This document shows, in pieces, positions 22,652 through 30,390 of a stretch of DNA of 44,551 bases. Below the pieces are notes generated by a model. That model was not told the DNA's origin. It made no database searches and saw nothing but the letters and a program-made list of their open reading frames with translations. Location of the stretch: the NCBI GenBank assembly GCA_003157875.1, contig PMKV01000129.1:740-45290 (forward strand), in the 5' to 3' direction. The stretch is from Chloroflexota bacterium (GTDB lineage: Bacteria > Chloroflexota > Limnocylindria > Limnocylindrales > CSP1-4). The position numbers were made by a program, and so were the translations under genes. Within the stretch, counting starts at the first letter, position 1; each line of letters starts with the position of its first letter.

Positions 22652-23577
22652 CAGGCCAGCTTGCCGCTCGGGAGCCGGCCTGCCCCGGGCTCGCGCGCCG
22701 CGGGCTGCCCGCTCGAGGGAACGTGTGCGCGTAGCCACTCCACGATGCCCGCCACGACCTCAGGCCCCTCCGGCTCGTTGAGAGTCTCGTGGTGCAAGCC
22801 GGGGAACACCCTCCGTTCCACGCCCGGCAGAGTGGCGAGGACTTCGCTGCCGGCGGTGGGCACAAGCGTGTCCTCGCCTCCGTGGATCACCAGCGTGGGG
22901 ATCTTGAGTTGTCCGAGCTGCGCGTTGGCACGCTTCATCGCCGAGAAGAGCTGGGCGCCCAGGCGCGCCGTCGAACGGGGCTGCACCAGCGGATCGGCGA
23001 AGTAGGCGACGCCGACGGCGGGGTCGCGAGCCAGCTGGTCGGCGGTTATCGGGTTGGCCAGAACCACGGTCGGAGCCACGCGGCCCAGGATCGGCGCCAG
23101 GACGCGCTGCCAGCCGGGCACGGCGGCCTGCAGCGGCGGAGCGCTGAGCACCAGCAGATCCGGCGCCGGCCGGTCCGAGCAAGCGTAGGTCAAGGCGATG
23201 AGGGCACCCATCGAATGGCCGAACAGGACCAGGGGACGGCCCGGTTCGCGAATGGCGGCGAGGCGGACTTCGACGTCGTCGAGGAAGTCGTCCCAGCGGC
23301 GAACGTACACGCGTCGACCGCCCGAGAGCCCGTGGCCCCGAAGGTCGAAGGCCTGGACATGGATGCCGGCGGCGGCCAGGAGTCGGCCGGTCCGTTCGTA
23401 ACGGCCACTGTGCTCGCCGATGCCGTGGACGATCAGCAGGTCCGCCCACGGCTCGCCCGACGCCACCCATTCACGAACGTGGAGCGGGGTCCCGTCCGCG
23501 GCCGGCCATTTGGACCTCGGCAGGGCCGCCTCGGCGTCAGTCGTGGAGTCGGTCTGGGACTTCGTCGGAACCGCCAT
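22651..23577 (-). CDS. Alpha/beta hydrolase, monoacylglycerol-lipase-like
   Basis: A 308-residue serine hydrolase. The oxyanion block is IVHGIGEHSGRYERTGRLLA, followed by the family's VQAFDLRGHGLSGG. The nucleophile elbow is GHSMGA, the acid lies in IHGGEDTLVP, and the His in LHHETLNEPEG. This set, with the FDLRGHGxSxG block, fits Hydrolase_4 (monoacylglycerol lipase/lysophospholipase). No signal peptide. A good SD (GAAGGGAGA) precedes the ATG. It is translationally coupled to the Eis-like gene, an unusual pairing. Confidence 0.9.
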   Translation of the reverse strand: MAVPTKSQTDSTTDAEAALPRSKWPAADGTPLHVREWVASGEPWADLLIVHGIGEHSGRYERTGRLLAAAGIHVQAFDLRGHGLSGGRRVYVRRWDDFLDDVEVRLAAIREPGRPLVLFGHSMGALIALTYACSDRPAPDLLVLSAPPLQAAVPGWQRVLAPILGRVAPTVVLANPITADQLARDPAVGVAYFADPLVQPRSTARLGAQLFSAMKRANAQLGQLKIPTLVIHGGEDTLVPTAGSEVLATLPGVERRVFPGLHHETLNEPEGPEVVAGIVEWLRAHVPSSGQPAAREPGAGRLPSGKLA

Positions 23578-23652
23578 GCCCGTCTCCCTTCACCCTGCAG
23601 CAACGGCCCTCGCCGGCGTCATCTTAGCCCCGCTCGATCCGCCCGGAATCAC

Positions 23653-23684
23653 GACGGGGCCGCGCGTCGATCGCGGGCCCCGTC
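23653..23684 (-). terminator. Hairpin terminator of the anchored protein gene
   Basis: Stem GACGGGGCC (23653-23661) and GGCCCCGTC (23676-23684) with an inner CGCG pairing. It lies 46 bases downstream of the stop of the minus-strand anchored protein gene and before the lipase-like gene start. No clear T-run in the minus direction. Confidence 0.66.
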
Positions 23685-23729
23685 GCTTTCGGTTGTAGGG
23701 CGACCCACGACGGGCCGCTCAGACGAAGA

Positions 23730-24878
23730 CTAGAGAACCTGGCGTCGCCGGTAGACCAGGGCCAGCGCGCCGCCGAAGAAGGCAAGCAGGGCCATGGGCA
23801 GGAACAAGATCGCTCCGGCCGGCCCATCGGGAGCAGCTTCAGCTCCGGTGCTGGTGGGCGGTGGGGTACGTGTCGGCGCGGGTGTGGTCCCCGCGGCGAC
23901 CACGTCCACGGCCGCGTTGGGATCGGCGCAGTTGGGGCCCAGGGCGCGCCCGTTCGGGTTGACTCGGTCTTCGGCGGGATAGACCAGACAGCCACCGCCG
24001 GTTGCGATTCCGGTGGTGCCGTCGTCGGACGCGGCCGGCGAGGCCGTGCCCGTCACCGTGACCGTCTGCGTCTCGTAGCCGTCACTCCGCGAGAAAATGA
24101 TGCCTTTGCCCTGGAGGGCGGCGAGGGTGCAATTCCCGCTGGGGATGGAAGCAGGACAGGTGATCGAGCCCGGGACGAACCAGGTCGGGATGACGCCTAC
24201 GAAGAGCGTGTAGGAGGTCGGGACGGCGCCGTAGGTAGTCGGGACGGCGCCGTAGGTATAGGTCACCGTGGCGGTCAGGGTCAGCGTCGTGTTCTGGCCG
24301 CCCACGATCTGGGTCTTGTCCCACTCGAGGTCTACGCCGACGGTGTCGACGTAGGTCCGGAAGGCCCAGTCCGGACGATCGGACGGGACGCTGCCTAAGC
24401 CCGTGATCGAGCCCCACGACCCGCTGTTGAGAATCCATGCCTGCCCGGCAGGATAGGTGTCGGACGAGCCGTACACCGTACCGCCGGTCACGGTGTCGAA
24501 GACAAGCGCGTATTCGGTGCCCGCCGTCACGCCGTACGGGCTGGTGAAGACGAACTGGGTCCAGCCACCACCCCCGTTCGGCTCCTTGGCGGTCGCCGTC
24601 GCCAGGATTGAGGTGCCGGGCTTTCCGCCCGACACGTCGTGCAGCTCGAGCGTGGCCGTCAGGCCGCCCGCCATCCAGAGGTCGGCCTCGTACATCATGC
24701 CGGTCTTGCCGGCCACGAAGGTCTGGGCGAGGTTGAGGACATTGCCAGATCCCAGGGTGTAGTTGGCCTCCGTCCCGTTCGATTGATCGAGCGTCGTGGG
24801 CGGAAGGGCCGATGCCGAGGCCGGCATCAGGCCAAGAAGCAGGATGCCCGCCAGCAGAGCGAGCGCGCGACGTTTCAT
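23730..24878 (-). CDS. Secreted beta-rich protein with C-terminal membrane anchor
   Basis: About 382 residues from the ATG at 24878, chosen for the signal peptide that starts there (MKRRALALLAGILLLGLMPA, cut after ASA) and the AGGAGG upstream. The N-terminal half looks like a choice-of-anchor/lectin-type jellyroll (LAQTFVAGKTGMMYEADLWM, then YALVFDTVTGG). The middle has Thr-rich strands and a tandem TYGAVPT repeat. Two Cys pairs are likely in the second half. The tail is TPPPTSTGAE, a hydrophobic helix (FLPMALLAFFGGALALVY), then RRRQVL. A surface-exposed structural or adhesin role is inferred from architecture only. Confidence 0.84.
   Translation of the reverse strand: MKRRALALLAGILLLGLMPASASALPPTTLDQSNGTEANYTLGSGNVLNLAQTFVAGKTGMMYEADLWMAGGLTATLELHDVSGGKPGTSILATATAKEPNGGGGWTQFVFTSPYGVTAGTEYALVFDTVTGGTVYGSSDTYPAGQAWILNSGSWGSITGLGSVPSDRPDWAFRTYVDTVGVDLEWDKTQIVGGQNTTLTLTATVTYTYGAVPTTYGAVPTSYTLFVGVIPTWFVPGSITCPASIPSGNCTLAALQGKGIIFSRSDGYETQTVTVTGTASPAASDDGTTGIATGGGCLVYPAEDRVNPNGRALGPNCADPNAAVDVVAAGTTPAPTRTPPPTSTGAEAAPDGPAGAILFLPMALLAFFGGALALVYRRRQVL
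24217..24258. repeat. Tandem 21-bp repeat in the anchored protein gene
   Basis: Two exact 21-bp units (24217-24237, 24238-24258) encode a duplicated seven-residue block, YGAVPT with one linker residue. Slippage-prone; may vary in copy number between strains. Confidence 0.85.
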
Positions 24879-25104
24879 GTTCGGCAGTCCTCCTCGAATC
24901 GATTGACGACGACGCCTCGGCCAACCGCGGTGGGTTGGATCCTCTGGCACGAGATCGATTGCTGGGACGCCGAACTTGCTATCTCCGCACTCGCGCGGGG
25001 ACGGGCAGATGCTACTCCGCCACTGCCGAACATGTTGTCGCGCGCAAGACAATGGTTGCGCCACAATTCCTTATGGCTCTGCGCGGGTCGCGCGTGGTGG
25101 CTGG

Positions 25105-25866
25105 CTATGCCGCCGCCCGACTGAACGAACGCGCCCCGATGGCGATCGTCGCCACCGCCAGAACGATCAACAACACCACTCCAAGGACGATTTCGCCATC
25201 GCCAAAGCTGGCATTGAAGAGCGCCCGGATGGCGGCCACGGCGTGATAGAGCGGGTTGAACTTCGCCACCGTCTGCAGCCAGTCCGGGGCGAGCGACATC
25301 GGCAGCATCACGCCGGATAGAAGTAGCAGCGGCAACGAGATGCCGTTCACCACCGGCGCCAGCGAGTCCTCGCTCTTGAGAACCAGGGCCAGCGTGTAGG
25401 AGACCGGCGACATCATGATCCCGATCAGGGCCAGCATCAGGAACGCCACCGCCACGCCGCCGAGGTTGATCTCGAGCCCGAACGGGACCGCCAGTAGAAC
25501 CAGGATCAACCCCTGGGCCAGCAGCAGGACAACGTCCCGCATCGAGCGGCCGACGAGCATCGCCACGCGGCTCATCGGCGTCACGGTCATGCGCTCGACG
25601 ACGCCTTCGCGCAGCTCGTCGCACAGGCCGAAGCCCACGAAGGCGGAACCGAATAGCGCGGTCATGACCAGGAGCCCGGGCACGAAGACGTTGAAGGCGC
25701 CGCCGGGCGGGAAGCCGGGCATCTTCGCGATGTTCGTCAGCAACGGCCCAAACAGGAGGAGATATAGGATGGGCTGAAGGATGCCCATGATGACCCAGAC
25801 GGGATTTCGAAGGCTCAACACGAGCGATCGCTCGAAGATGAGCCAGGTGTCTCGGAATACTCGCAT
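25105..25866 (-). CDS. ABC-2 transporter permease, DrrB-like
   Basis: A 253-residue membrane protein with six helices. The N terminus (DTWLIFERSLVLSLRNPVWV) and the central REGVVERMTVTPMSRVAMLV block, followed by GRSMRDVVLLLAQGLILVLL, are typical of daunorubicin-type DrrB permeases. A Leu/Pro-rich NGISLPLLLLSGVMLPMSLA segment matches the conserved late helix. Seventeen bases separate it from the ATPase gene. Together they should export amphipathic compounds. Confidence 0.92.
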   Translation of the reverse strand: MRVFRDTWLIFERSLVLSLRNPVWVIMGILQPILYLLLFGPLLTNIAKMPGFPPGGAFNVFVPGLLVMTALFGSAFVGFGLCDELREGVVERMTVTPMSRVAMLVGRSMRDVVLLLAQGLILVLLAVPFGLEINLGGVAVAFLMLALIGIMMSPVSYTLALVLKSEDSLAPVVNGISLPLLLLSGVMLPMSLAPDWLQTVAKFNPLYHAVAAIRALFNASFGDGEIVLGVVLLIVLAVATIAIGARSFSRAAA

Positions 25867-25883
25867 CGTTGGATCTCCCGGGG

Positions 25884-26858
25884 CTAAGCGGCGCTTTCGC
25901 GCAGTGATCGACCGGTCTTCTTGAGGAAGACGTCGTCGAGGCTGGGTCGGTGGAGGTTCATCGTCGAGGGCGCCAGGCCCTTCGCGTCGAGCAGTCGAAG
26001 GACGGCCGGGACGGCCTCCTCGCCGCGGTCGACGAACAGGCGCACGAGCCCGTCCTCCATGCCGGCCTCACGGACGAACGGCTGGGCAGCGAGCAGCTTC
26101 ACGACCTCGTCGCCGTGACCGTTGACGCCGATCGTCAGGACGTCGCCGGAGATCTCGTGCTTGAGCTCCGTCGGCGACCCTTCGGCCACTATTCGGCTGT
26201 GGTCGATGATGGCCAGCCGATCGCACAACGCGTCGGCCTCCTCCAGGTAGTGGGTGGTGAGAAAGACCGTGGTGCCGGTCTCGCGGAGCTTGCGGATCTC
26301 CTCCCAGAGGCGGGCCCGGGCCTGCGGGTCCAGGCCGGTCGTGGGCTCGTCCAGAAAGAGCAGCGCCGGCCGGTGGACCATGCCGATGCCGATGTTGAGT
26401 CGCCGACGCATGCCGCCGGAGTAGGTCGCGCAGGTTCGATCGGCCGCCTCCGCCAGGTCGAGTGCCTCGAGGATCTCGACCGCCCGAACGCCCGCGTCCG
26501 CCTTGCTCATGCCGAAGAGGCGGCCCTGGATGACCAGTTCCTCGCGCCCGGTCGACTCGCGGTACGAACCGCCCGATTGCGCCACGTAGCCGATCCTCGT
26601 GCGGACCTCGCGTGCCTCGCGGGCCACGTCGAAACCGGCCACGCAGGCCGTCCCGGCGGTCGGCGGGAGCAGCGTGGCCAGAATGCGCAGGGTCGTGGTC
26701 TTACCGGCGCCGTTGGGCCCGAGAAAGCCGAAGATGTCGCCCGCGGCGACGCTGAGGTCCACCCCGGCGACCGCCTCGACGGTCCCGCCGCGGCCCTTGA
26801 AGGTTCGGCGTAGACCCACCGTCTCGATGACCGGCCCGGCGCCCGGCTGGGCGCTCAT
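25884..26858 (-). CDS. ABC transporter ATP-binding protein, DrrA-like
   Basis: A 324-residue ATPase. Walker A GPNGAGKTT (about 45-53), Q-loop in IGYVAQSGG, signature YSGGMRRRL, Walker B LLFLDEPTTGLD, H-loop TTHYLEEAD. The C-terminal domain (about 225-324), ending LDDVFLKKTGRSLRESA, is the regulatory DrrA-type tail (PF13732). It is the first gene of a two-gene exporter operon, divergent from the MarR-fusion gene 238 bases away; the shared gap holds a symmetric regulator site, so MarR control is likely. Confidence 0.95.
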   Translation of the reverse strand: MSAQPGAGPVIETVGLRRTFKGRGGTVEAVAGVDLSVAAGDIFGFLGPNGAGKTTTLRILATLLPPTAGTACVAGFDVAREAREVRTRIGYVAQSGGSYRESTGREELVIQGRLFGMSKADAGVRAVEILEALDLAEAADRTCATYSGGMRRRLNIGIGMVHRPALLFLDEPTTGLDPQARARLWEEIRKLRETGTTVFLTTHYLEEADALCDRLAIIDHSRIVAEGSPTELKHEISGDVLTIGVNGHGDEVVKLLAAQPFVREAGMEDGLVRLFVDRGEEAVPAVLRLLDAKGLAPSTMNLHRPSLDDVFLKKTGRSLRESAA

Positions 26859-27002
26859 CGCCCAACCAGACCGGAAGCCGCCGCCGCGGCGCGCGCGCCC
26901 GATCCCCCGATGTCAAACTTGCTCCCGGTGAGTTCCATCTGTCTTCCTTCTCATCGCTGGTGCAGTGCGCCGGCCCGCCGGATCTCCGCCGGCCGGGCTC
27001 TC

Positions 27003-27073
27003 CATAGCGCACTTGCTGGGCACGCCTATTGCACTGCTGAGTTGCTGCGCTATGATCTAGCTGCGCAGCGCAG
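27003..27073. promoter_or_regulatory. Divergent promoter region with symmetric MarR-type sites
   Basis: CATAGCGCA (27003-27011) and TGCGCTATG (27046-27054) form a perfect 9-bp inverted repeat 34 bp apart, each facing outward to one gene. The plus-strand promoter of the MarR-fusion gene is TTGCAC (27029-27034), 16 bp, TATGAT (27051-27056). CTGCGC and GCGCAG half-sites recur at 27045, 27061, 27063 and 27068, around the expected transcription start. Confidence 0.68.
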
Positions 27074-27096
27074 AGATTAGCCAGAGCAGGCGAAAG

Positions 27097-28230
27097 ATGT
27101 CAAGCGGTGTACCGAGAGACGGGTTGACGGCGAGGGTCGTCCTGGCGGGTCGCAAGGCCGCCGCCCAGTCGACGCTCTTCAGCCAGGCCGTGGCCGACCG
27201 CCTGGGACTCGCCGGCAGCGACGTCGATTGTCTCGACATCCTCATCGAGGAAGGCCGGCTCACGGTCGGAAGGCTGGCCGAGCTGACCGGCCTGACCACC
27301 GGATCGGCGACGCGGATGGTCGATCGCCTGGAGCAGGCCGGCTATGTGAGCCGCAGCCCCGATCCCGCCGACCGGCGCCGCGTTGTGGTGGCAGCGGTCC
27401 CGGAACGTCTGGCCGCGCTCTCGGCCCTTCACGATTCGCTCCGCGCCGCGCAGCGCGAAGCCGTGGCCGCGTACGACGACGATCAGCTCCAGGCCATCGC
27501 CAGCTTCCTCGAGAGCAGCATCGACGTCTTCCGCGACGAGGCCACCAGGCTGCGCGAGCCGCCCCCCGACGAGGCGCGATCGGGCGGCAGCTACGCGGCA
27601 CCCGTGGGCGGCGTGACGTCAGGCCGGCTGATCTTTCTGTCCGGCGCGCCGCGGATCACGGTGCGCGGCGACGCGACGCTTACGGAGTTGTGCCGGGCCG
27701 AATTCGCCGGACCCGTGCCCCGAATGCGGGTCCGCGGCGGGGTCGTGACCGTGGCCTATCCCCATTCCGGCTGGTTCGACTGGCGCGCCCAGGTCGCCGG
27801 CCAGGCGATCGTGGCGTCGGCCCACTGGCGCAAGGACGCGGGCGAGATCGTCCTGAACGCGACCGTTCCATGGTCCATCGAGCTGCGTGGCGGCGCCTCG
27901 AGCTGGAGCGCCGACCTCCGCAAGCTGAGACTCGAATCGTTCGAGCTTCGAGGTGGCGCCAACAAGGTCGAGCTGCTGCTGTCGCGGCCGGAAGGTGTGG
28001 TTCCGATCCGCATAAAGGGCGGTATCAGCCGCGTTTCCATCGAGCGGCCGGTCGGCGTGGCCTGCGGCCTGGAAGTTCGCGGCGGAGTCAGCGAGATCAG
28101 CGTCGACGGCGAGGGGTTCAAGGGAAGCGGCCCGCTCTCGATCCAGACGCCCGACGCTCTCGAGTCGCCCGATCGCTACGAGATCGAACTCGCGGGCGGG
28201 GCGACCAAGATGATCATCACGGCGCGCTAA
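27097..28230 (+). CDS. MarR regulator fused to a beta-repeat domain
   Basis: A 377-residue fusion. Residues about 1-150 are a MarR winged helix: LTVGRLAELTGLTTGSATRM is the recognition part, then VDRLEQAGYVSRSPDPADRR is the wing. A short linker follows (about 150-170). Residues about 175-377 hold seven beta units, each with a GG turn: ITVRGDATL, MRVRGGVVTV, IELRGGASS, FELRGGANKVEL, IRIKGGISRVSI, LEVRGGVSEISV, IELAGGATKMII. This resembles DUF4097 or bactofilin-like solenoid sheets; such a C-terminal part is unusual for MarR and could bind a polymer, membrane or ligand. Divergent from the DrrAB-type exporter, which it probably represses. Confidence 0.86.
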   Translation: MSSGVPRDGLTARVVLAGRKAAAQSTLFSQAVADRLGLAGSDVDCLDILIEEGRLTVGRLAELTGLTTGSATRMVDRLEQAGYVSRSPDPADRRRVVVAAVPERLAALSALHDSLRAAQREAVAAYDDDQLQAIASFLESSIDVFRDEATRLREPPPDEARSGGSYAAPVGGVTSGRLIFLSGAPRITVRGDATLTELCRAEFAGPVPRMRVRGGVVTVAYPHSGWFDWRAQVAGQAIVASAHWRKDAGEIVLNATVPWSIELRGGASSWSADLRKLRLESFELRGGANKVELLLSRPEGVVPIRIKGGISRVSIERPVGVACGLEVRGGVSEISVDGEGFKGSGPLSIQTPDALESPDRYEIELAGGATKMIITAR

Positions 28231-28236
28231 TCCGAC

Positions 28237-28326
28237 ATGGAGATGTTCCTGGCCGGCGCCTCGGCCGCGATCTTCGCCATCCTGGCGGTGAAGGTGTTCC
28301 TCGACGGGCTGGCGGTCGCCGCCTGA
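28237..28326 (+). CDS. Possible 29-residue membrane peptide
   Basis: Starts 6 bases after the MarR-fusion stop: MEMFLAGASAAIFAILAVKV followed by FLDGLAVAA. It has one hydrophobic segment that could span the membrane. No SD is visible, so it would rely on coupling to the upstream gene. It may instead be chance. Confidence 0.35.
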   Translation: MEMFLAGASAAIFAILAVKVFLDGLAVAA

Positions 28327-28341
28327 GCCGCGAGCCAGTCG

Positions 28342-28740
28342 CTACTCCCCGGCTCGCTTCTGGAAATCGAGAGAGGCCGAGTTGATGCAGTAGCGCAGGC
28401 CTGTCGGTCGCGGCCCGTCGTCGAAGAGGTGGCCCAGGTGCGCGCCGCAGTTCGCGCACAGGACCTCGGTCCGGCGCATGCCGAGCGTGTTGTCCGGTCG
28501 GGTCACGACCCGGGCGCGGTCGGCGACGTCGTAGAAGCTCGGCCAGCCGCAGTGCGAGTCGTACTTCACGCCCGAGGCGAAGAGCGTCTCTCCGCACACG
28601 ATGCAGCGATACGAGCCGGCGTCGTGGTTGTCCCAGTAGGCACCGGTGAACGGGCGCTCGGTGGCGGCCTCCTGGGTCACGGAGAACTGGAGTGGCGTGA
28701 GCCGCTTGCGCAGGGCCTCGACGTTGACGTCGGCCTTCAT
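28342..28740 (-). CDS. msrB: Peptide-methionine (R)-S-oxide reductase
   Basis: A 132-residue MsrB. The zinc-binding CxxC pairs are YRCIVCGE (near 44-47) and VLCANCGAH (near 93-96). The active Cys is in the RYCINSASL block near the end, and the family blocks FSVTQEAATERPFTGAYWDN and SGVKYDSHCGWPSFYD are present. It repairs oxidised methionine R-sulfoxide in proteins using thioredoxin. The ATG overlaps the LLM oxidoreductase stop (ATGA), so the two are coupled. An unlinked MsrA lies at 38.5 kb. Confidence 0.96.
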   Translation of the reverse strand: MKADVNVEALRKRLTPLQFSVTQEAATERPFTGAYWDNHDAGSYRCIVCGETLFASGVKYDSHCGWPSFYDVADRARVVTRPDNTLGMRRTEVLCANCGAHLGHLFDDGPRPTGLRYCINSASLDFQKRAGE

Positions 28741-29690
28741 GCCGGCATTCCGTCGGAGCGCATGATCTTGATCAACTCCCCTACCCTGGCCACCGCCTCC
28801 GGAGTGCGGGTCGTGGCGTTGCGGAAGACGAAGCCGCCGAAGCCCGCGTCGAGGTAGCGATGCAGAACGTCGGCCGCCTCGGAGACCGTGGCCGGAACCA
28901 CCGAGCCTCGCCGGCTCTCCGGGATCGCGGCGAGGAACGCGGCCTTGTCGCTCTCCGAGTCGACCAGGACGACCGGGGCCGACACGGTGCGCAGAATCTC
29001 GGCCGGATCCCGACCGACCGCCTCGCAGTGGCGGTCGAGAACCTCCAGCTTGTGAGTGGCTTCCTCGAACGAGCCGAACCAATTGGTGATGTCCGCGAAT
29101 CGGGCAGCGAGCTTGAGGGTTCGCTGCTCCCCGCCGCCACCGACGAGGATCTTCGGCCCACCCGCCTGGATCGGCCGGGGGTTGTTGAGCGCCCGATCCA
29201 TCCGGAAGTAGGTGCCTTCGAAGCTCGGCCGCACCTCCGTGAACATGGCGCGGGCTATGGTGAGGGCCTCTTCCAGGCGGTCCTCGCGACGGCCGATCGG
29301 CGGGAATTCGAAACCGTAGCCGGCATGCTCCGACTCGTTCCAGGCCGCCCCGATGCCGAGCACGGCACGGCCCTTGGAGATCACGTCGAGCGTGGTCACG
29401 ACCTTGGCGAGCATCGCCGGGTTGCGATAAGTGACGCCGCTGACCATCGTCCCGAGAAGAACGCGCTCCGTCTTCATCGCCAGTGCCCCGAGAGCCGTAT
29501 ATGCCTCGAGCATCGGCTCTTCCTCGGCGCCTATGGCCCCGATTTGATAGAAGTGGTCCATGACCGTGACGAGGTCGAAGCCCGCCGTTTCGGCCGCCCG
29601 GGCAAGCTCGACGACTCGATCGAACAGGGCGGCGTCGGTGGCGTCCGCGAACGTGAAGCTGGGCATGTGGAATCCGAAGAAGGCTCGCAT
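28737..29690 (-). CDS. LLM-class F420-dependent oxidoreductase
   Basis: A 317-residue luciferase-like TIM-barrel protein from the ATG at 29690 (MRAFFGFHMPSFTF). Family blocks: AETAGFDLVTVMDHFYQIGA, KTERVLLGTMVSGVTYRNPA, VISKGRAVLGIGAAWNESEH, FPPIGRREDRLEEAL, and PRPIQAGGPKILVGGGGEQR. The last is the F420-binding signature seen in LLM enzymes of high-GC bacteria. Substrate unknown. Coupling to MsrB suggests a redox or repair context. Confidence 0.92.
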   Translation of the reverse strand: MRAFFGFHMPSFTFADATDAALFDRVVELARAAETAGFDLVTVMDHFYQIGAIGAEEEPMLEAYTALGALAMKTERVLLGTMVSGVTYRNPAMLAKVVTTLDVISKGRAVLGIGAAWNESEHAGYGFEFPPIGRREDRLEEALTIARAMFTEVRPSFEGTYFRMDRALNNPRPIQAGGPKILVGGGGEQRTLKLAARFADITNWFGSFEEATHKLEVLDRHCEAVGRDPAEILRTVSAPVVLVDSESDKAAFLAAIPESRRGSVVPATVSEAADVLHRYLDAGFGGFVFRNATTRTPEAVARVGELIKIMRSDGMPA

Positions 29691-29904
29691 GGCTCGAGTT
29701 ACCTGACTGCGGGGCGATAGGAGCCCGGTGCGGCCGAACGGTCGCTGCCCGATCGACGCTAGCACTTCGACCCGAACGGCGCGCGCACGATCGGTCGAGT
29801 CGCGGACCGTGCCCCGGTCGCCGGCGCGGACGCCGCAACGGCGCGCAGGGCCGTTGGCGCGCCGGGGCCGCACGGCGAGCCGCCGGACTGGGCATCATTC
29901 CGGC

Positions 29905-30390
29905 ATGACGCTCAGCGAGAACGGCGGTGCATCGATCAGGCCGGCAACTACGTCCGATCTGGCCACACTCCTCGAGTTCCGCATGGCCATGATCGTGGAG
30001 CTGTTCGGCGGGGAATACGCCCCCGACGTCGACCAGGTGGCCACCACAGCCGCGAACGAGCGCTGGATCGCCGAGCACTTCGGCCGCGACTTCATCGCCT
30101 GGATGGCCGACCTCGACGGCAAACCGGTCGCATCGGCCGCCCTGATGTGGTTTCCGCATCCGCCCGGGCCCAAGAATCCCACGGGAATGGAGGCCTACAT
30201 CCTCAACGTCTACACGCGGCCGGAGGCACGGCGGATGGGGCTGGCTCGGGCGCTGATGGATCGACTTGTCGAGGCGGCCCGAGCCGCGGGCGCGCGCCGC
30301 GTATGGCTTCGCGCCAGCGCCGACGGCAGGCTGCTCTACGAGTCCATGGGATTCCGGGAGGGCGACTATCTGCAGCTGACGCCGGACTAG
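29905..30390 (+). CDS. GNAT family N-acetyltransferase
   Basis: A 161-residue single-domain acetyltransferase. The acetyl-CoA site is VYTRPEARRMGLARALMDRL (R/Q-x-x-G-x-A-like: RRMGLA). A late strand VWLRASADGRLLYESMGFRE matches GNAT motif B. No strong SD; the ATG at 29905 is chosen because GNAT homology begins at once (SIRPATTSDLATLLEFR). The gene ends in a CTAG shared with the converging PilZ gene. Substrate unknown. Confidence 0.9.
   Translation: MTLSENGGASIRPATTSDLATLLEFRMAMIVELFGGEYAPDVDQVATTAANERWIAEHFGRDFIAWMADLDGKPVASAALMWFPHPPGPKNPTGMEAYILNVYTRPEARRMGLARALMDRLVEAARAAGARRVWLRASADGRLLYESMGFREGDYLQLTPD

Noticed and set aside
28741-30159. Long minus-strand frame reading upstream from MsrB
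   Set aside because: It is a shifted reading of the LLM gene and the GNAT antisense strand; MsrB has its own ATG at 28740.
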